From positions 57,891 to 121,890 of the forward strand of contig NZ_MECL01000083.1 of the NCBI RefSeq assembly GCF_014596445.1: a stretch of DNA of 64,000 bases, read 5' to 3'. The stretch is from Streptomyces sp. CBMA29 (lineage in GTDB: Bacteria > Actinomycetota > Actinomycetes > Streptomycetales > Streptomycetaceae). The position numbers and the translations under genes are program-made. The notes under the pieces are model-generated. The model did no database searches. It had not been told where the DNA came from and worked only from the letters and a program-made list of their open reading frames with translations. How positions within the stretch are numbered: the stretch's first letter is position 1; every line of letters starts with the position of its first letter. Positions 27,198 to 35,858 of the stretch are shown here, piece by piece.

Positions 27198-27770
27198 TCA
27201 GTCCTTGTCCGCTGCGGTGGAGGGGAGGGCGCCGTCGCCGTTGACATCGAGGCGCAGCCGTCGGGCCACCACATCATGCGCCACGCCGCGGACGGCCCGC
27301 CCGCTCCGGAGGGCGTACGCCCGCGGGCGCGGGAGCGCGCCCGCGGGCGGGAGGCCGAGCCGCCCGCCCGCCATGCCCGCCGCCTGCTGGACGACGGCGC
27401 TGTCCGCCGTGCCGGGCGGTTCGGCGCCGCCCTCGTCCCCAAGGTCCCTGGGCAGCGGGCGGTCAGCCCGCCGATCCGGGTGGCGTCGAGCGCGCTCGGG
27501 CAGCGGAACACCGCGCGGACCGGCCGCCGTTCGGCCTCCGGCACCAGCGCGGGCCAGCGGTCGACGCGCACGCGGCGCACTTCGGCCGCCTCTCGGCTCC
27601 CCGCCGGGGTCTTCCCCCGCAAGGTGGCCCCCGCCGGAGCCGTCGACACACAGGCCACCCCGAGCGCCCCGGCCGCGAGACGCGCCCGTTCCGGCCACTC
27701 GCCCCGGCGCGGCGACAGCAGCGCTTCCGCCGTCGCGTCGCTGATCACGGCGCAGCGCACAACAGCCCTT
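27198..27770 (-). pseudogene. decayed GAF-ANTAR paralogue
   Basis: The C-terminal frame ends in a good ANTAR domain (VVQQAAGMAGGRLGL ... GRAVRGVAHDVVARRLRLD, 27240-27400). The preceding GAF-like sequence (DRWPALVPEAERRPVRAVF, then SALDATRIGGLTARC) is in a different minus-strand frame. The switch falls near 27440 at a GGGG run. The expected central GAF part with the GPC motif is missing, and no start codon with a ribosome site is evident. Both a frameshift and an internal loss point to a pseudogene, though a sequencing error at the G run cannot be excluded for the frameshift alone. Confidence 0.6.
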
Positions 27771-28016
27771 GTCCCGCGGCGGATCTGTCTGGACGGCCAC
27801 CAGCGAGGTGCCTCCTCTGCCGGGCAGTTCGCGGTCGCCGGCCGCCGTGCGGCCTCCGGTGTCGTTCCCGCGTGCGCGATCACCCCGTTTACGGACGTTA
27901 CGGGCGCACGCCACGTTGACGGGGTACGTCGTCGGGGCCGCGTCCCGTAGAACCCCCGGCTCGGAGAGCCCCGGCTCCGTTTGACGCGGATAGTTATATG
28001 GTCCACAATCATTGCT

Positions 28017-28727
28017 ATGACTACAAACAATTCAGCATCCAGTAAGCGTGTCCTCCTCATCGGCGCCTCCCGCGGCCTCGGCCTCGCCCTCGCGCGGGAG
28101 TGGCAGCGCGAGGGGTGGCACGTCGTCGCGACCGTGCGCGGCACGCAGCGGACGGAGTTGCACGACCTCGCCGAGGCGCACCCGGACGGCGTCGAGATCG
28201 AGACGGTGGACGTCACGGTCCCCGAGCAGGTCACGGCGGTGCGCGAGCGGCTGGAGGGGCGCGCCTTCGACCTCCTCTTCGTGAACGCGGGCGTCACGAA
28301 CGAGCCGGAGGGGACGGTGGCGGAGACGTCCACCGAGGAATTCGTGCGGGTCATGGTGACCAACGCGCTGAGCCCGCTGCGGGTCGTCGAAACGCTCTCG
28401 GACCTCGTGACGGGAACCGGCACCATCGGCGTCATGTCCTCGGGCCAGGGCAGCGTGGCCAACAACGAGCGCGGCGGGCACGAGGTGTACCGGGGCAGCA
28501 AGGCCGCGCTGAACACCTTCATGCGCAGCTACGCGGCGCGGCACGAGGGCGAGTCCCGGCCGCTGGTCCTGATGGCGCCCGGCTGGGTGCGGATCGGCGT
28601 CGGCGGGCCCAACGGGCGGCTGACCGTCGAGGAGAGCATTCCGAACGTCGTCAGGACGCTCGACTCCCTCCGGGACAGCCCCGGCCTCCACTACGTCGAC
28701 TACCTCGGCAAAACCGTCGCGTGGTGA
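28017..28727 (+). CDS. SDR-family oxidoreductase
   Basis: 236 aa from the ATG at 28017. Cofactor motif LLIGASRGLGLAL near 13-25, VDVTVPEQ, FVNAGVTN, and the YRGSK active site. The leader is unusually AT-rich (27981-28020), with TTGACG at 27981 and CACAAT at 28004 spaced 17 bp as a possible promoter. The stop overlaps the MarR-like gene's GTG start as GTGA, so a cognate regulator-enzyme pair is likely. Confidence 0.85.
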   Translation: MTTNNSASSKRVLLIGASRGLGLALAREWQREGWHVVATVRGTQRTELHDLAEAHPDGVEIETVDVTVPEQVTAVRERLEGRAFDLLFVNAGVTNEPEGTVAETSTEEFVRVMVTNALSPLRVVETLSDLVTGTGTIGVMSSGQGSVANNERGGHEVYRGSKAALNTFMRSYAARHEGESRPLVLMAPGWVRIGVGGPNGRLTVEESIPNVVRTLDSLRDSPGLHYVDYLGKTVAW

Positions 28728-29221
28728 CCCCGGCCCCGGACCCGACGTCGGACCCGGACCCCGCCGCCGCCGCCTCCGCCGAGGGGGTCTGGGCCCTCAT
28801 GCACGGCTTCGTCGACGCGAACAACCGCCACGGCGAACTGGCCGAAGCCCTCGGCTTCCGGCTCGGCGCCGGACGCGGCAAGGCCCTCTTCCTCCTGCGC
28901 GACGCGCCCATGACCCTCACCCAACTCGCCGCGTCCATCGGCGCCGACGCCCCCTACACCACCGTCATCGTCGACAAACTCGAATCCCACGGCCTGGTCG
29001 AACGCCTCCCGCACCCCGCCGACCGCCGCCGCAAGCTCGTCACCCTCACCCCGGCGGGCCACGACGCCATCGCCACCGCCGACGCGATCCTCCACCGCCC
29101 CCCGCCGGCCCTCTCCGCCCTCACCCGGAAAGACCTCGCCGACCTCACCGCCCTCCTGACCCGCCTCACGGCCACGACCGGCGACGCCGAGCCGGCCGAC
29201 CCCGCCGACCCGCCGCGATGA
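28724..29221 (+). CDS. MarR-like winged-helix regulator
   Basis: 165 aa from the GTG overlapping the SDR stop. Winged HTH: FLLRDAPMTLTQLAASIG, ADAPYTTVIVDKLESHGLVE, wing HPADRRRKLVTLTPAG. Pro/Asp-rich N- and C-terminal tails. Translationally coupled to the SDR and probably its regulator; the AT-rich sequence before the SDR is the likely operator. Confidence 0.85.
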   Translation: MTPAPDPTSDPDPAAAASAEGVWALMHGFVDANNRHGELAEALGFRLGAGRGKALFLLRDAPMTLTQLAASIGADAPYTTVIVDKLESHGLVERLPHPADRRRKLVTLTPAGHDAIATADAILHRPPPALSALTRKDLADLTALLTRLTATTGDAEPADPADPPR

Positions 29222-29329
29222 GTTCCGGGGCCGGGCCGAGTCTCTTGTAGTGACCGCCGCCGGAAATCCGGCGCCGGACACAGCCGAGAACGAGGCCGAG
29301 AACACGGCCGACAGAGCGCGGAGGGCATC

Positions 29330-30106
29330 GTGACGAGCACACAGGGCGAAGCGGGCGGCGGCGGACGGCCGCCGGTGGTCGGCATGGAGACGTGGCAGGC
29401 GGCGCGGGACGAGCTGCTGGTCAGGGAGAAGGCGCATACGCGCGAGGGGGACGCGATCGCGGCGGCGCGACGGCGGTTGCCGATGGTGGAGTTCGACGGG
29501 TCGGTGGAGGTGACGGGCGCCGAGGGCCCGGTGCCGTTCAGGGACCTGTTCCAGGGGCGGAACGAGCTGCTGGTCTACAAACACATGTGGCACGACGGGG
29601 CGCCGCACCAGGGCCAGTGCGAGGGGTGCACGGTCACGGCGTGGCACATGAAGGACGCCGCGTATCTGAACGCGCGCGGCATCTCGTGGGCCGTGCTGAC
29701 GACGGGGCGCTGGGACGAGGTGCCGCCGTTCGTGGAGTTCATGGGCTACACGGAGCCCTGGTACTCGGTGCGCGACGTGGCCGCGCCGGTCGGCGGAGCG
29801 ATGGGCCATCTCACCAGCTACCTGCGCGACGGCGACCGTACGTTCCTCACGTACGACACGACGGGCCGCGGTACCGAGGCGGCCAGTGGGAGCTTCGCGC
29901 TGCTGGACATGACGCCGTACGGGCGCGGCGAGGCGTGGCAGGACACGCCGGAGGGCTGGCCCGAGGGGAACGGCCCGTGCTGGTACTGGCGCGCGGACGT
30001 GGAAGGGAACGCCACCTGGGGCCCGACCGGCCGGCCCGTACCGCAGTGGACGCGTCCCGGCGTGACCGCCGAGCAGACCCTGGGCCGCAGCGGCGAACAC
30101 CACTGA
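29330..30106 (+). CDS. DUF899 thioredoxin-like protein
   Basis: 258 aa. Matches the DUF899 group with a thioredoxin-like fold: WQAARDELLVREKAHTREGD at the N-terminus, FQGRNELLVYKHMW, HQGQCEGCTVTAW with a CxxC, and GHLTSYLRDGDRTFLTY. GTG start with GGAGGG 4 nt upstream. Probably a cytoplasmic redox protein; reaction unknown. Confidence 0.85.
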   Translation: MTSTQGEAGGGGRPPVVGMETWQAARDELLVREKAHTREGDAIAAARRRLPMVEFDGSVEVTGAEGPVPFRDLFQGRNELLVYKHMWHDGAPHQGQCEGCTVTAWHMKDAAYLNARGISWAVLTTGRWDEVPPFVEFMGYTEPWYSVRDVAAPVGGAMGHLTSYLRDGDRTFLTYDTTGRGTEAASGSFALLDMTPYGRGEAWQDTPEGWPEGNGPCWYWRADVEGNATWGPTGRPVPQWTRPGVTAEQTLGRSGEHH

Positions 30107-30161
30107 CGCGCCGCGCCGTACGCCCCACCCCTACCCCCACCCCCGTGAGACGAAAAACAGA

Positions 30162-30187
30162 TAAGGCAGGTTGATAAAGTAGCCTTA
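30162..30187. promoter_or_regulatory. candidate MarR operator
   Basis: Dyad TAAGGC (30162-30167) / GCCTTA (30182-30187) with AT-rich spacer, 5 nt before the MarR start codon. Likely autoregulatory site. Confidence 0.5.
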
Positions 30188-30191
30188 GCGT

Positions 30192-30632
30192 ATGAACGAC
30201 GCTCTGGACCCCGCAGCCGTCGCCGCCTCCCTCCTGACCGGCGTCGGCGCATTGGTGCGCCGCGCCCGGCAGGTGCCGACCGGCGGGGGCCTCACCATGC
30301 CCGAGCGGACGGCGTTGTCGCTCCTGAACCGCGCGGGCCCCACGACCTCCTCCGCCCTGGCCCGGCAGGTGCAGATCACCGCCCAGGCCATGGGCGCGAC
30401 CCTCGCCGGGCTGCGGGAGCGCGGCCTGGTCGACCGCGGCCGGGACCCGGACGACGGCAGACGCGTCGTGCTGACGGTGACCGAGGCGGGGCGGCGGGCG
30501 CTGGAGGACAAGCGCAACGCGCGCACCGAGCAGATCACCCGGGCCCTGACCAGCGGCGCGTTCACCCCGGCCGAACTGGAACAGCTCGCGGCGGCGGCCC
30601 CCCTGCTCGACCGGCTGGCCCAGGCCGTCTGA
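30192..30632 (+). CDS. MarR-family transcriptional regulator
   Basis: 146 aa. Winged HTH with PERTALSLLNRAGPTTSSAL, QVQITAQAMGATLAGLRERG and wing DPDDGRRVVLTVTEAG. It lies 79 bp upstream of a 14-TM exporter in the same direction, so it probably represses its own transcript and the exporter in response to an exported compound. A dyad overlaps its promoter region. Confidence 0.88.
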   Translation: MNDALDPAAVAASLLTGVGALVRRARQVPTGGGLTMPERTALSLLNRAGPTTSSALARQVQITAQAMGATLAGLRERGLVDRGRDPDDGRRVVLTVTEAGRRALEDKRNARTEQITRALTSGAFTPAELEQLAAAAPLLDRLAQAV

Positions 30633-30711
30633 CGCGAAAAGCCCGCCCAAGGACGCACCAGGACGCACCAGGACACACCGGGAAGCCCCGGACGCGACAG
30701 GAAGCGAGCCG

Positions 30712-32433
30712 ATGTCCCACTCCTCCCAGGCGCTGGGCGACCGGTACAAGTGGACGGCGCTGACCAACACCACCGCCGCCGTCTTCATGTCCGCGCTCGA
30801 CGGCTCGATCGTCCTGATCGCGCTCCCCGCCATCTTCCGCGGCATCCACCTGGACCCGCTCGCGCCGGGCAACATCGCCTACCTGCTGTGGATGATCATG
30901 GGGTACCGGCTGGTCCAGGCCGTCCTCGTCGTCACCGTCGGCCGCCTCGGCGACATGTACGGCCGGGTCCGTATCTACAACTCCGGTTTCGCCGTCTTCA
31001 CCTTCGCCTCGATCCTGCTCTCCTTCGACCCGTACGACGGCAGCCACGGCGCGATGTGGCTGATCGGCTGGCGGGTGCTGCAAGCCGTGGGCGGTTCGAT
31101 GCTGACGGCCAACTCCGCCGCGATCCTGGTCGACGCCTTCCCCGAGGAGCAGCGCGGTTTCGCGCTCGGGATCAACCAAGTGGCGGCGCTGGCCGGGATG
31201 TTCATCGGCCTGGTCGCGGGCGGACTGCTCGCCGCGTGGGACTGGCGCGCGGTGTTCTGGGTGAACGTGCCGGTCGGCGTCTTCTTCACCCTGTGGGCGT
31301 ACCGCACCCTGCGCGACACCGGAAAGCGCGGCGGCGGCCGTATCGACTGGTGGGGCAACATCACCTTCGCGGTCGGCCTGAGCGCGGTGCTGATCGCGGT
31401 CACCTTCGGCCTCCAGCCCTACGGCGGCCACACCATGGGCTGGACGAACCCGCTGGTCGTCGCCCTGGTCGTCGGCGGCCTCGCCCTCCTGGCGGCGTTC
31501 GTCGTCATCGAGCGGCGCGCCACCTCGCCGATGATCCAACTGGGGCTGTTCCGGCTGCGGGCCTTCACCTTCGGCAATCTGGCGGGCCTGGCCATCTCGA
31601 TCGGCCGCGGCGGCATGCAGTTCGTGCTGATCATCTGGCTCCAGGGCATCTGGCTGCCGCTGCACGGCTACGACTACAGCGACACGCCCCTGTGGGCGGG
31701 CATCTTCATGCTGCCGCTGACCGCCGGTTTCCTCGCCGCGGGCCCGGTCTCGGGCTATCTGTCCGACCGGATCGGCTCCCGCGGTCTGGCCACCGGCGGC
31801 GCGCTGCTGTTCGGCGCCAGCTTCCTCGGCCTGATGCTCCTGCCGATCGACTTCAGCTACTGGATCTTCGCGCTGCTGATCGCGCTCAACGGGATCGCGA
31901 GCGGCATGTTCGCCTCCCCCAACTCCTCCTCGATCATGGGCAGCGTGCCGGACGACCTGCGCGGGGTCGCGTCCGGCATGCGGGCGACCTTCCAGAACTC
32001 GGGCACCGCCGTGTCCATCGGCGTCTTCTTCTCCCTGATGATCGCCGGACTGGCCAGCAGCCTCCCGCACACCCTCACCAGCGGCCTCCAGCAGCAGGGC
32101 GTACCCGCGCACGTCGCGGCCCAGGTCGGCGGCCTGCCCCCGGTCTCGTCCCTGTTCGCCGCGCAGCTCGGCGTCAACCCGGTGCAGCACCTGCTCGAAC
32201 CCACCGGCACCCTGGCGCGGCTGACGGCGGCGCAGCGGCAGACGCTGACCGGACACGAGTTCTTCCCCGACCTGATCTCGGGGCCGTTCCACTCCGGCCT
32301 GGTCATCGTGTTCGCCTTCGGCGCCGTCCTCGCCTTCCTCGCAGCCGTCGCCTCGGTGCTGCGCGGCGCCGACCCCGGCGCTCCCGGCCGCGAACGCCGG
32401 AAGCGCGAGCACCAGCCGTCCACGGCTCCCTGA
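30712..32433 (+). CDS. MFS drug exporter, DHA2 (14-TM) family
   Basis: 573 aa with about 14 hydrophobic segments. Motif A-like GRLGDMYGRVR near residue 81 and DHA2 motif region AGMFIGLVAGGLLAAWDWRAVFWVNVPVG. Exports lipophilic compounds by proton antiport. AGGAAG precedes the ATG. The upstream gap has three near-copies of GGACGCACCA (30652-30685). Partner of the MarR gene before it. Confidence 0.9.
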   Translation: MSHSSQALGDRYKWTALTNTTAAVFMSALDGSIVLIALPAIFRGIHLDPLAPGNIAYLLWMIMGYRLVQAVLVVTVGRLGDMYGRVRIYNSGFAVFTFASILLSFDPYDGSHGAMWLIGWRVLQAVGGSMLTANSAAILVDAFPEEQRGFALGINQVAALAGMFIGLVAGGLLAAWDWRAVFWVNVPVGVFFTLWAYRTLRDTGKRGGGRIDWWGNITFAVGLSAVLIAVTFGLQPYGGHTMGWTNPLVVALVVGGLALLAAFVVIERRATSPMIQLGLFRLRAFTFGNLAGLAISIGRGGMQFVLIIWLQGIWLPLHGYDYSDTPLWAGIFMLPLTAGFLAAGPVSGYLSDRIGSRGLATGGALLFGASFLGLMLLPIDFSYWIFALLIALNGIASGMFASPNSSSIMGSVPDDLRGVASGMRATFQNSGTAVSIGVFFSLMIAGLASSLPHTLTSGLQQQGVPAHVAAQVGGLPPVSSLFAAQLGVNPVQHLLEPTGTLARLTAAQRQTLTGHEFFPDLISGPFHSGLVIVFAFGAVLAFLAAVASVLRGADPGAPGRERRKREHQPSTAP

Positions 32434-32493
32434 CGCCGCCGACGGCCCCTTACTCCAGGCACCCCAGTCACCCCAGTCACCCCGGAGAGACAC

Positions 32494-32892
32494 ATGCCCC
32501 TGCTCGGCCGACTCCTCAGCAACCGCAAGTCGGGCGACGCCCACGCGGCGTGGCAGCTGCCCAACCTCCAGGGCCCCGACCTGCTCACCCTCACCAGCGA
32601 GGACTTCACGGACGGCGGCACCCTGCCGCTGGAGCAGTGCGCGAAGAACGTCGGCGGCGCCGACCTCTCCCCGCGCCTGGCGTGGACCCCGCTGCCGGAC
32701 GGCACCGCCCAACTCCTGCTGTCCGTCGAGGACATCGACGTGCCCATGTCCAAGCCCGCCGTCCACTGCCTCGCCCTGATCGACCCGGCGACGGCCGGTC
32801 ACCTGGCCGCCGGCGCCCTGTCCGCACGCCGACCCGCCGCGGGCGTACGGGTGCTGCGGTCGACCCCGCCAGCGCGGCTGGCCGATCTTTAA
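32494..32892 (+). pseudogene. 3'-truncated PEBP/YbhB-YbcL family gene
   Basis: 132 codons. The N-terminal two thirds fit the phosphatidylethanolamine-binding-like family (LTLTSEDFTDGGTLPLEQC, SPRLAWTPLPDGTAQLLLSV, VHCLALIDP), but the family usually has about 45-50 more residues with conserved blocks (typically beginning GYxGP). Here the frame runs straight into the first of three 52-bp repeats and stops there. Probably non-functional or altered; the insertion/recombination event is inferred. Confidence 0.65.
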
Positions 32893-33028
32893 AGGGCGCG
32901 CCCGAGGGCGGTTCTTCTCCCGGGGCGGCTGGCCGATCCTTTCAGGGGCCCGCTCCTGTGCGGTTCTCCTGCCAGGGCGGCTGGCCGATCTTTTAGGGGC
33001 GCGAGGAACTGCGCGGCCCGCCCCCACC
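32874..33028. repeat. three ~52-bp repeats (GCGGCTGGCCGATC...)
   Basis: Copies begin at 32874, 32925 and 32977, each opening GCGGCTGGCCGATC and followed by a T-rich CTTTNA(A/G)GGG. The third leads into AGGGGCGCGAGGAACTGCGCG. Confidence 0.85.
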
Positions 33029-33118
33029 GGGGCTGTCAGCCCGAGAACAACAGCATCTGCCCCACTGGGGCCGGTTCTCAAAGGCGCGCCACCGCCGTGG
33101 CTGGCCGCGCAGTTCCTC
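33003..33118. repeat. dispersed palindromic element (inverted pair)
   Basis: GAGGAACTGCGCGGCC (33003-33018) and its exact inverse GGCCGCGCAGTTCCTC (33103-33118) bracket about 84 bp. The same core occurs at 47286-47306, 47390-47413 and 47470-47493. Nothing coding is seen from 32893 to 33308. Confidence 0.8.
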
Positions 33119-33308
33119 CCCCAGCTACCGCTGGGAGGTGCCCCCAGCGCCCCTGGTAGGCAACCTCCTGCGCAAGGGGCGGGCACAGGGGCCGCGCCCC
33201 GGAGGGGGCTGAGCTACTCGGGGGAAAGGTGGCATATGCGCGTGCCAGGCGCAGCCGGGGTGGTAGGGATCAGGCGTCCCTGTCCCCCAGGTCAACAGGA
33301 GTTTGAGC

Positions 33309-33521
33309 ATGCGGAAGTTGCTCGGTCGGACGGCTGCGATCACGGCGCTGGCAATACTTTTGCTCGCCTCTGTGCCGGGCCCGGCCTCGGCCGCCGGGTC
33401 CGCACGACAGGGGCGGCCCTCGGCGATGGCCGACGAGTGCTACCGGCACCACGGCGTCTGGTACTGCGCGGACGGCTGGGACTGGTACCCCGACCGGCAC
33501 AGCGCGGGCCCGGGTATTTGA
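33309..33521 (+). CDS. small secreted two-cysteine peptide
   Basis: 70 aa from the ATG at 33309 (AGGAG 8 nt upstream). Signal peptide LLGRTAAITALAILLLASV with cleavage near ASA-AG, leaving a mature peptide of about 43 residues ending in ECYRHHGVWYCADGWDWYP. Two Cys nine residues apart could form one disulphide; the core is rich in aromatics and His. I do not recognise the family. Followed by a strong terminator, so it is a monocistronic unit. Confidence 0.7.
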   Translation: MRKLLGRTAAITALAILLLASVPGPASAAGSARQGRPSAMADECYRHHGVWYCADGWDWYPDRHSAGPGI

Positions 33522-33591
33522 CGAGGCCCCGCGGAGCCGGGCCGGGGCCCGGCGCCTGACCGCCGGGAAAGCCCGCCCGCAGGGCCGGAAA

Positions 33592-33633
33592 CCGTGCGTC
33601 CCGGATCCCGTCCCCACGGTCCGGGACGCACGG
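33592..33633. terminator. strong terminator hairpin
   Basis: Perfect 14-bp stem CCGTGCGTCCCGGA / TCCGGGACGCACGG with a 14-nt loop after the secreted peptide gene. It also argues against translation starting upstream of 33672 for the next gene. Confidence 0.75.
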
Positions 33634-33671
33634 CTGACCGGCTGTCAGTGGTCGCCCCTAGAGTCGGGCGC

Positions 33672-34490
33672 ATGGCGATGCTTCCCAACCCCCTGCCGCG
33701 ACTCGCGGAGCTGGACCTTCGGCTGCCCGCGGGCACATTGGTCGACACGACGTTCGAGGGCCGCTGGCACGAACCGCTGCTGTGGATGGCCGACGGCCCC
33801 GCGGCGGACGGCTCGTGGGCGAGCCTGCTGCCCGCACGGGCGGCGGGCCTGCAACCGCTGCTGATAGAGGCGAGCGCGCCGTACTCGAAGGGCCCGGTGG
33901 ACTGGCAGTTGATGCCCGACCGGGCGTCGTACGCCGGGGACCACGACGCCGAGGAAGTGCTCGCCGAGTTCTGGGCGGGCCTGATCGAGGGGGACGCGGA
34001 GGACGGCGGGGAGGACGACGTCCTCGCGCCGTACGGCGCGGCGTGGCCGGGCCTGGCCCCGGCCTCGAAGGCCGTCGCCGACCCCGGTGACCCCGACGAC
34101 CTGGCCGCCGAGGTCACCGCCGACATGGTCGGCTCCGGCTGGCTGGAGAATCCGCGCGCGGCCCTCGTCCACGCCCGCCGCAGCGCCGACATACCGGCCG
34201 CGATCGGCTGGAGCGGCCCGCTCAACTACGAGAGCGACCCCGCCCGCCTGTGCGCGGTGCTCCGCTCGTGGGAGGACCGGTTCGGCATACGGGTCATCGC
34301 CCTCGCCTTCGACCGCCTCACCGTCTCCGTCGCCGCGCCCCCGAGCACCCGGGAGGAAGCCGAGGCCGTCGCCGCCGAGCACTACGCCTTCTGCCCGGAC
34401 AACATCGACCAGGGCAGCTACGAGACGCTGCGCGAGTACGCGGAGAAGGCCGTCCTCGACGTCCACACCTGGTCCTTCTGGTGGGACTGA
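33672..34490 (+). CDS. DUF4253-like protein
   Basis: 272 aa from the ATG at 33672. The C-terminal part (ARLCAVLRSWEDRFGIRVIALAFDRLTV ... AEHYAFCPDNIDQGSYETLREYAE ... TWSFWWD) is typical of the DUF4253 group common in Streptomyces; function unknown. TAGAGT (33659-33664) lies 7 nt before the ATG, suggesting leaderless transcription just after the terminator. Ends 8 bp from the convergent ATPase gene. Confidence 0.8.
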   Translation: MAMLPNPLPRLAELDLRLPAGTLVDTTFEGRWHEPLLWMADGPAADGSWASLLPARAAGLQPLLIEASAPYSKGPVDWQLMPDRASYAGDHDAEEVLAEFWAGLIEGDAEDGGEDDVLAPYGAAWPGLAPASKAVADPGDPDDLAAEVTADMVGSGWLENPRAALVHARRSADIPAAIGWSGPLNYESDPARLCAVLRSWEDRFGIRVIALAFDRLTVSVAAPPSTREEAEAVAAEHYAFCPDNIDQGSYETLREYAEKAVLDVHTWSFWWD

Positions 34491-34497
34491 CCCGCGC

Positions 34498-34914
34498 TCA
34501 GCGGGCCGCGAACTCGCACCACACGATCTTGCCCGGGTCCCGCTCCCCCACGTCCCACTTGTCGGCCAGCGCGTCGACCAGGACGAGGCCCCGCCCGGAC
34601 TCCTCCTGATCGCGCTCGCGCACCGGCCGGTCGGTCAGGTGGGGAAGGCCGCCGCCGCTGTCGTGCACCTCGACCCGCAGGGCGGTGCCGAGGTCGCGGC
34701 GCAGCAGTAAGAGGAAGCCGCGCCCGGGGGGCACGCCGTGCAGCAGCGCGTTGGTCGCCAACTCGCTCACACACAGGAGGACTTCGTCCTCCCGGCTCTC
34801 GAACCCCCACGCGGTGAGGGCTTCCCGCGCGAACTCCCGCGCGGCGGGTACCGAGCGCCGTTCCCGACGGTAGAACCGCTCCCGGCGGTCCAGGTGCTGG
34901 ACGTCTTCGTTCAT
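34498..34914 (-). CDS. RsbW-like ATP-binding (anti-sigma type) protein of a whiJ-type locus
   Basis: 138 aa GHKL ATPase-like domain: N box CVSELATNALLHG, G1 VEVHDSGGGLP and G2 GRGLVLVDALAD. The size fits the small anti-sigma-factor-like kinases often paired with XRE-DUF5753 and DUF397 genes in Streptomyces. Divergent from the XRE gene with a 31-bp palindrome between. Kinase or partner-switch activity is inferred. Confidence 0.88.
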   Translation of the reverse strand: MNEDVQHLDRRERFYRRERRSVPAAREFAREALTAWGFESREDEVLLCVSELATNALLHGVPPGRGFLLLLRRDLGTALRVEVHDSGGGLPHLTDRPVRERDQEESGRGLVLVDALADKWDVGERDPGKIVWCEFAAR

Positions 34915-34956
34915 GAAGCTCAGCGTCGCGCAGCGTGTTCGTTGTGTACTAGACCC

Positions 34957-34987
34957 GTTACTCGTACACGTCCTGTGTACGAGTAAC
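34957..34987. promoter_or_regulatory. 31-bp palindromic operator
   Basis: Perfect 13-bp arms GTTACTCGTACAC / GTGTACGAGTAAC around GTCCT, about 40 bp from the start codons of both divergent genes. A related half site GTGTACTAG lies at 34944-34952. Likely bound by the adjacent XRE protein. Confidence 0.8.
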
Positions 34988-35027
34988 AGGCGATACAGGT
35001 CGGGCGGGAGTGGGGTATTTCAGGTCC

Positions 35028-35858
35028 ATGGCACCACGCAAACGGCAACAGCCGAAGAAGCCGAACCGGACCGTGTTCCAGTTGATCGGCGCGCAATTAG
35101 CCCTGTTCCGCGTCGCGAAGGGTTATACACAGGCCGAGCTGGCTCCCCTCGTCATCATCAGCGAGAGCAAGCTCGCCTCGATAGAGCAGGGTCGGCGCCC
35201 CCTCACCCTCACCTTGGCCCAGGAGTTGGACCGCGCCCTGGAGACCAAGGGGGCGCTGGAGGTGGCCGTGAACTACACACCGGACATCGACGTCTACCCG
35301 ACGTGGGCGGCGGAGTACATGGATCACGAGCGTGACGCCCTTGCCATCTCCTCGTACGAGAACCAGGTATTGCCCGGACTCTTGCAGACCAGGGAGTACG
35401 CATGGGCGGTGTTCCGGAGCCGAGTGCCCATCCTGAGCGAGGAGGAGATCGAGGTCCAGGTCTCGGGCCGCATCGAACGGCAGGCGGTCCTGCACCGCAA
35501 GGAGCCCGTGTCGGTTTCCTTCGTCATCTCGGAGGCCGTTCTGCACGACCGCCTCGGCGGCGAGCAGGTCTACCGCGACCAACTCCGGCATCTGCGCGAG
35601 TGCAGCAATCTCCCTGGCGTCACGATCCAGATCCTGCCGCTCGCCCAGCAGTCCCACCCTGCGCTCGACGGGTCGTTCGTCCTCTTCGAGACCCGTCAGC
35701 ACGAGCATCTCGCCTACGCTGAAACCCAGCGCGGCAGCCTCGTCATCTACGACCCAGACGAGGTGAGCATCCTCGCAATGAGGTATGCGATGCTGCGCAC
35801 GCAGGCCCTCAACCCCTATGACACACAGGGCCTGTTGGACCGGCTGCTAGGAGAGTAA
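35028..35858 (+). CDS. XRE-family regulator with DUF5753 (WhiJ-like)
   Basis: 276 aa from the ATG at 35028; a GTG at 35010 is in frame and possible. Helix-turn-helix at about 15-65 (GAQLALFRVAKGYTQAELA, ISESKLASIEQGRRP), then the DUF5753 effector region (ENQVLPGLLQTREYAWAVF, RIERQAVL, LPGVTIQILPL, DGSFVLFE). This architecture is that of WhiJ and its many paralogues, which control development or antibiotic genes together with a DUF397 partner, whose start codon overlaps this stop (TAATG). Confidence 0.9.
   Translation: MAPRKRQQPKKPNRTVFQLIGAQLALFRVAKGYTQAELAPLVIISESKLASIEQGRRPLTLTLAQELDRALETKGALEVAVNYTPDIDVYPTWAAEYMDHERDALAISSYENQVLPGLLQTREYAWAVFRSRVPILSEEEIEVQVSGRIERQAVLHRKEPVSVSFVISEAVLHDRLGGEQVYRDQLRHLRECSNLPGVTIQILPLAQQSHPALDGSFVLFETRQHEHLAYAETQRGSLVIYDPDEVSILAMRYAMLRTQALNPYDTQGLLDRLLGE

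Noticed and set aside
24791..28522. 1243-codon open frame on the minus strand across argS, GAF-ANTAR and SDR genes
   Set aside because: GC-skew shadow of well-supported genes on other frames; no ribosome site or domain, except that a short stretch is the decayed GAF remnant reported separately.
32893..33230. tRNA or riboswitch in the gene-free stretch
   Set aside because: Stems belong to simple inverted repeats; no cloverleaf, CCA end or known riboswitch core seen.
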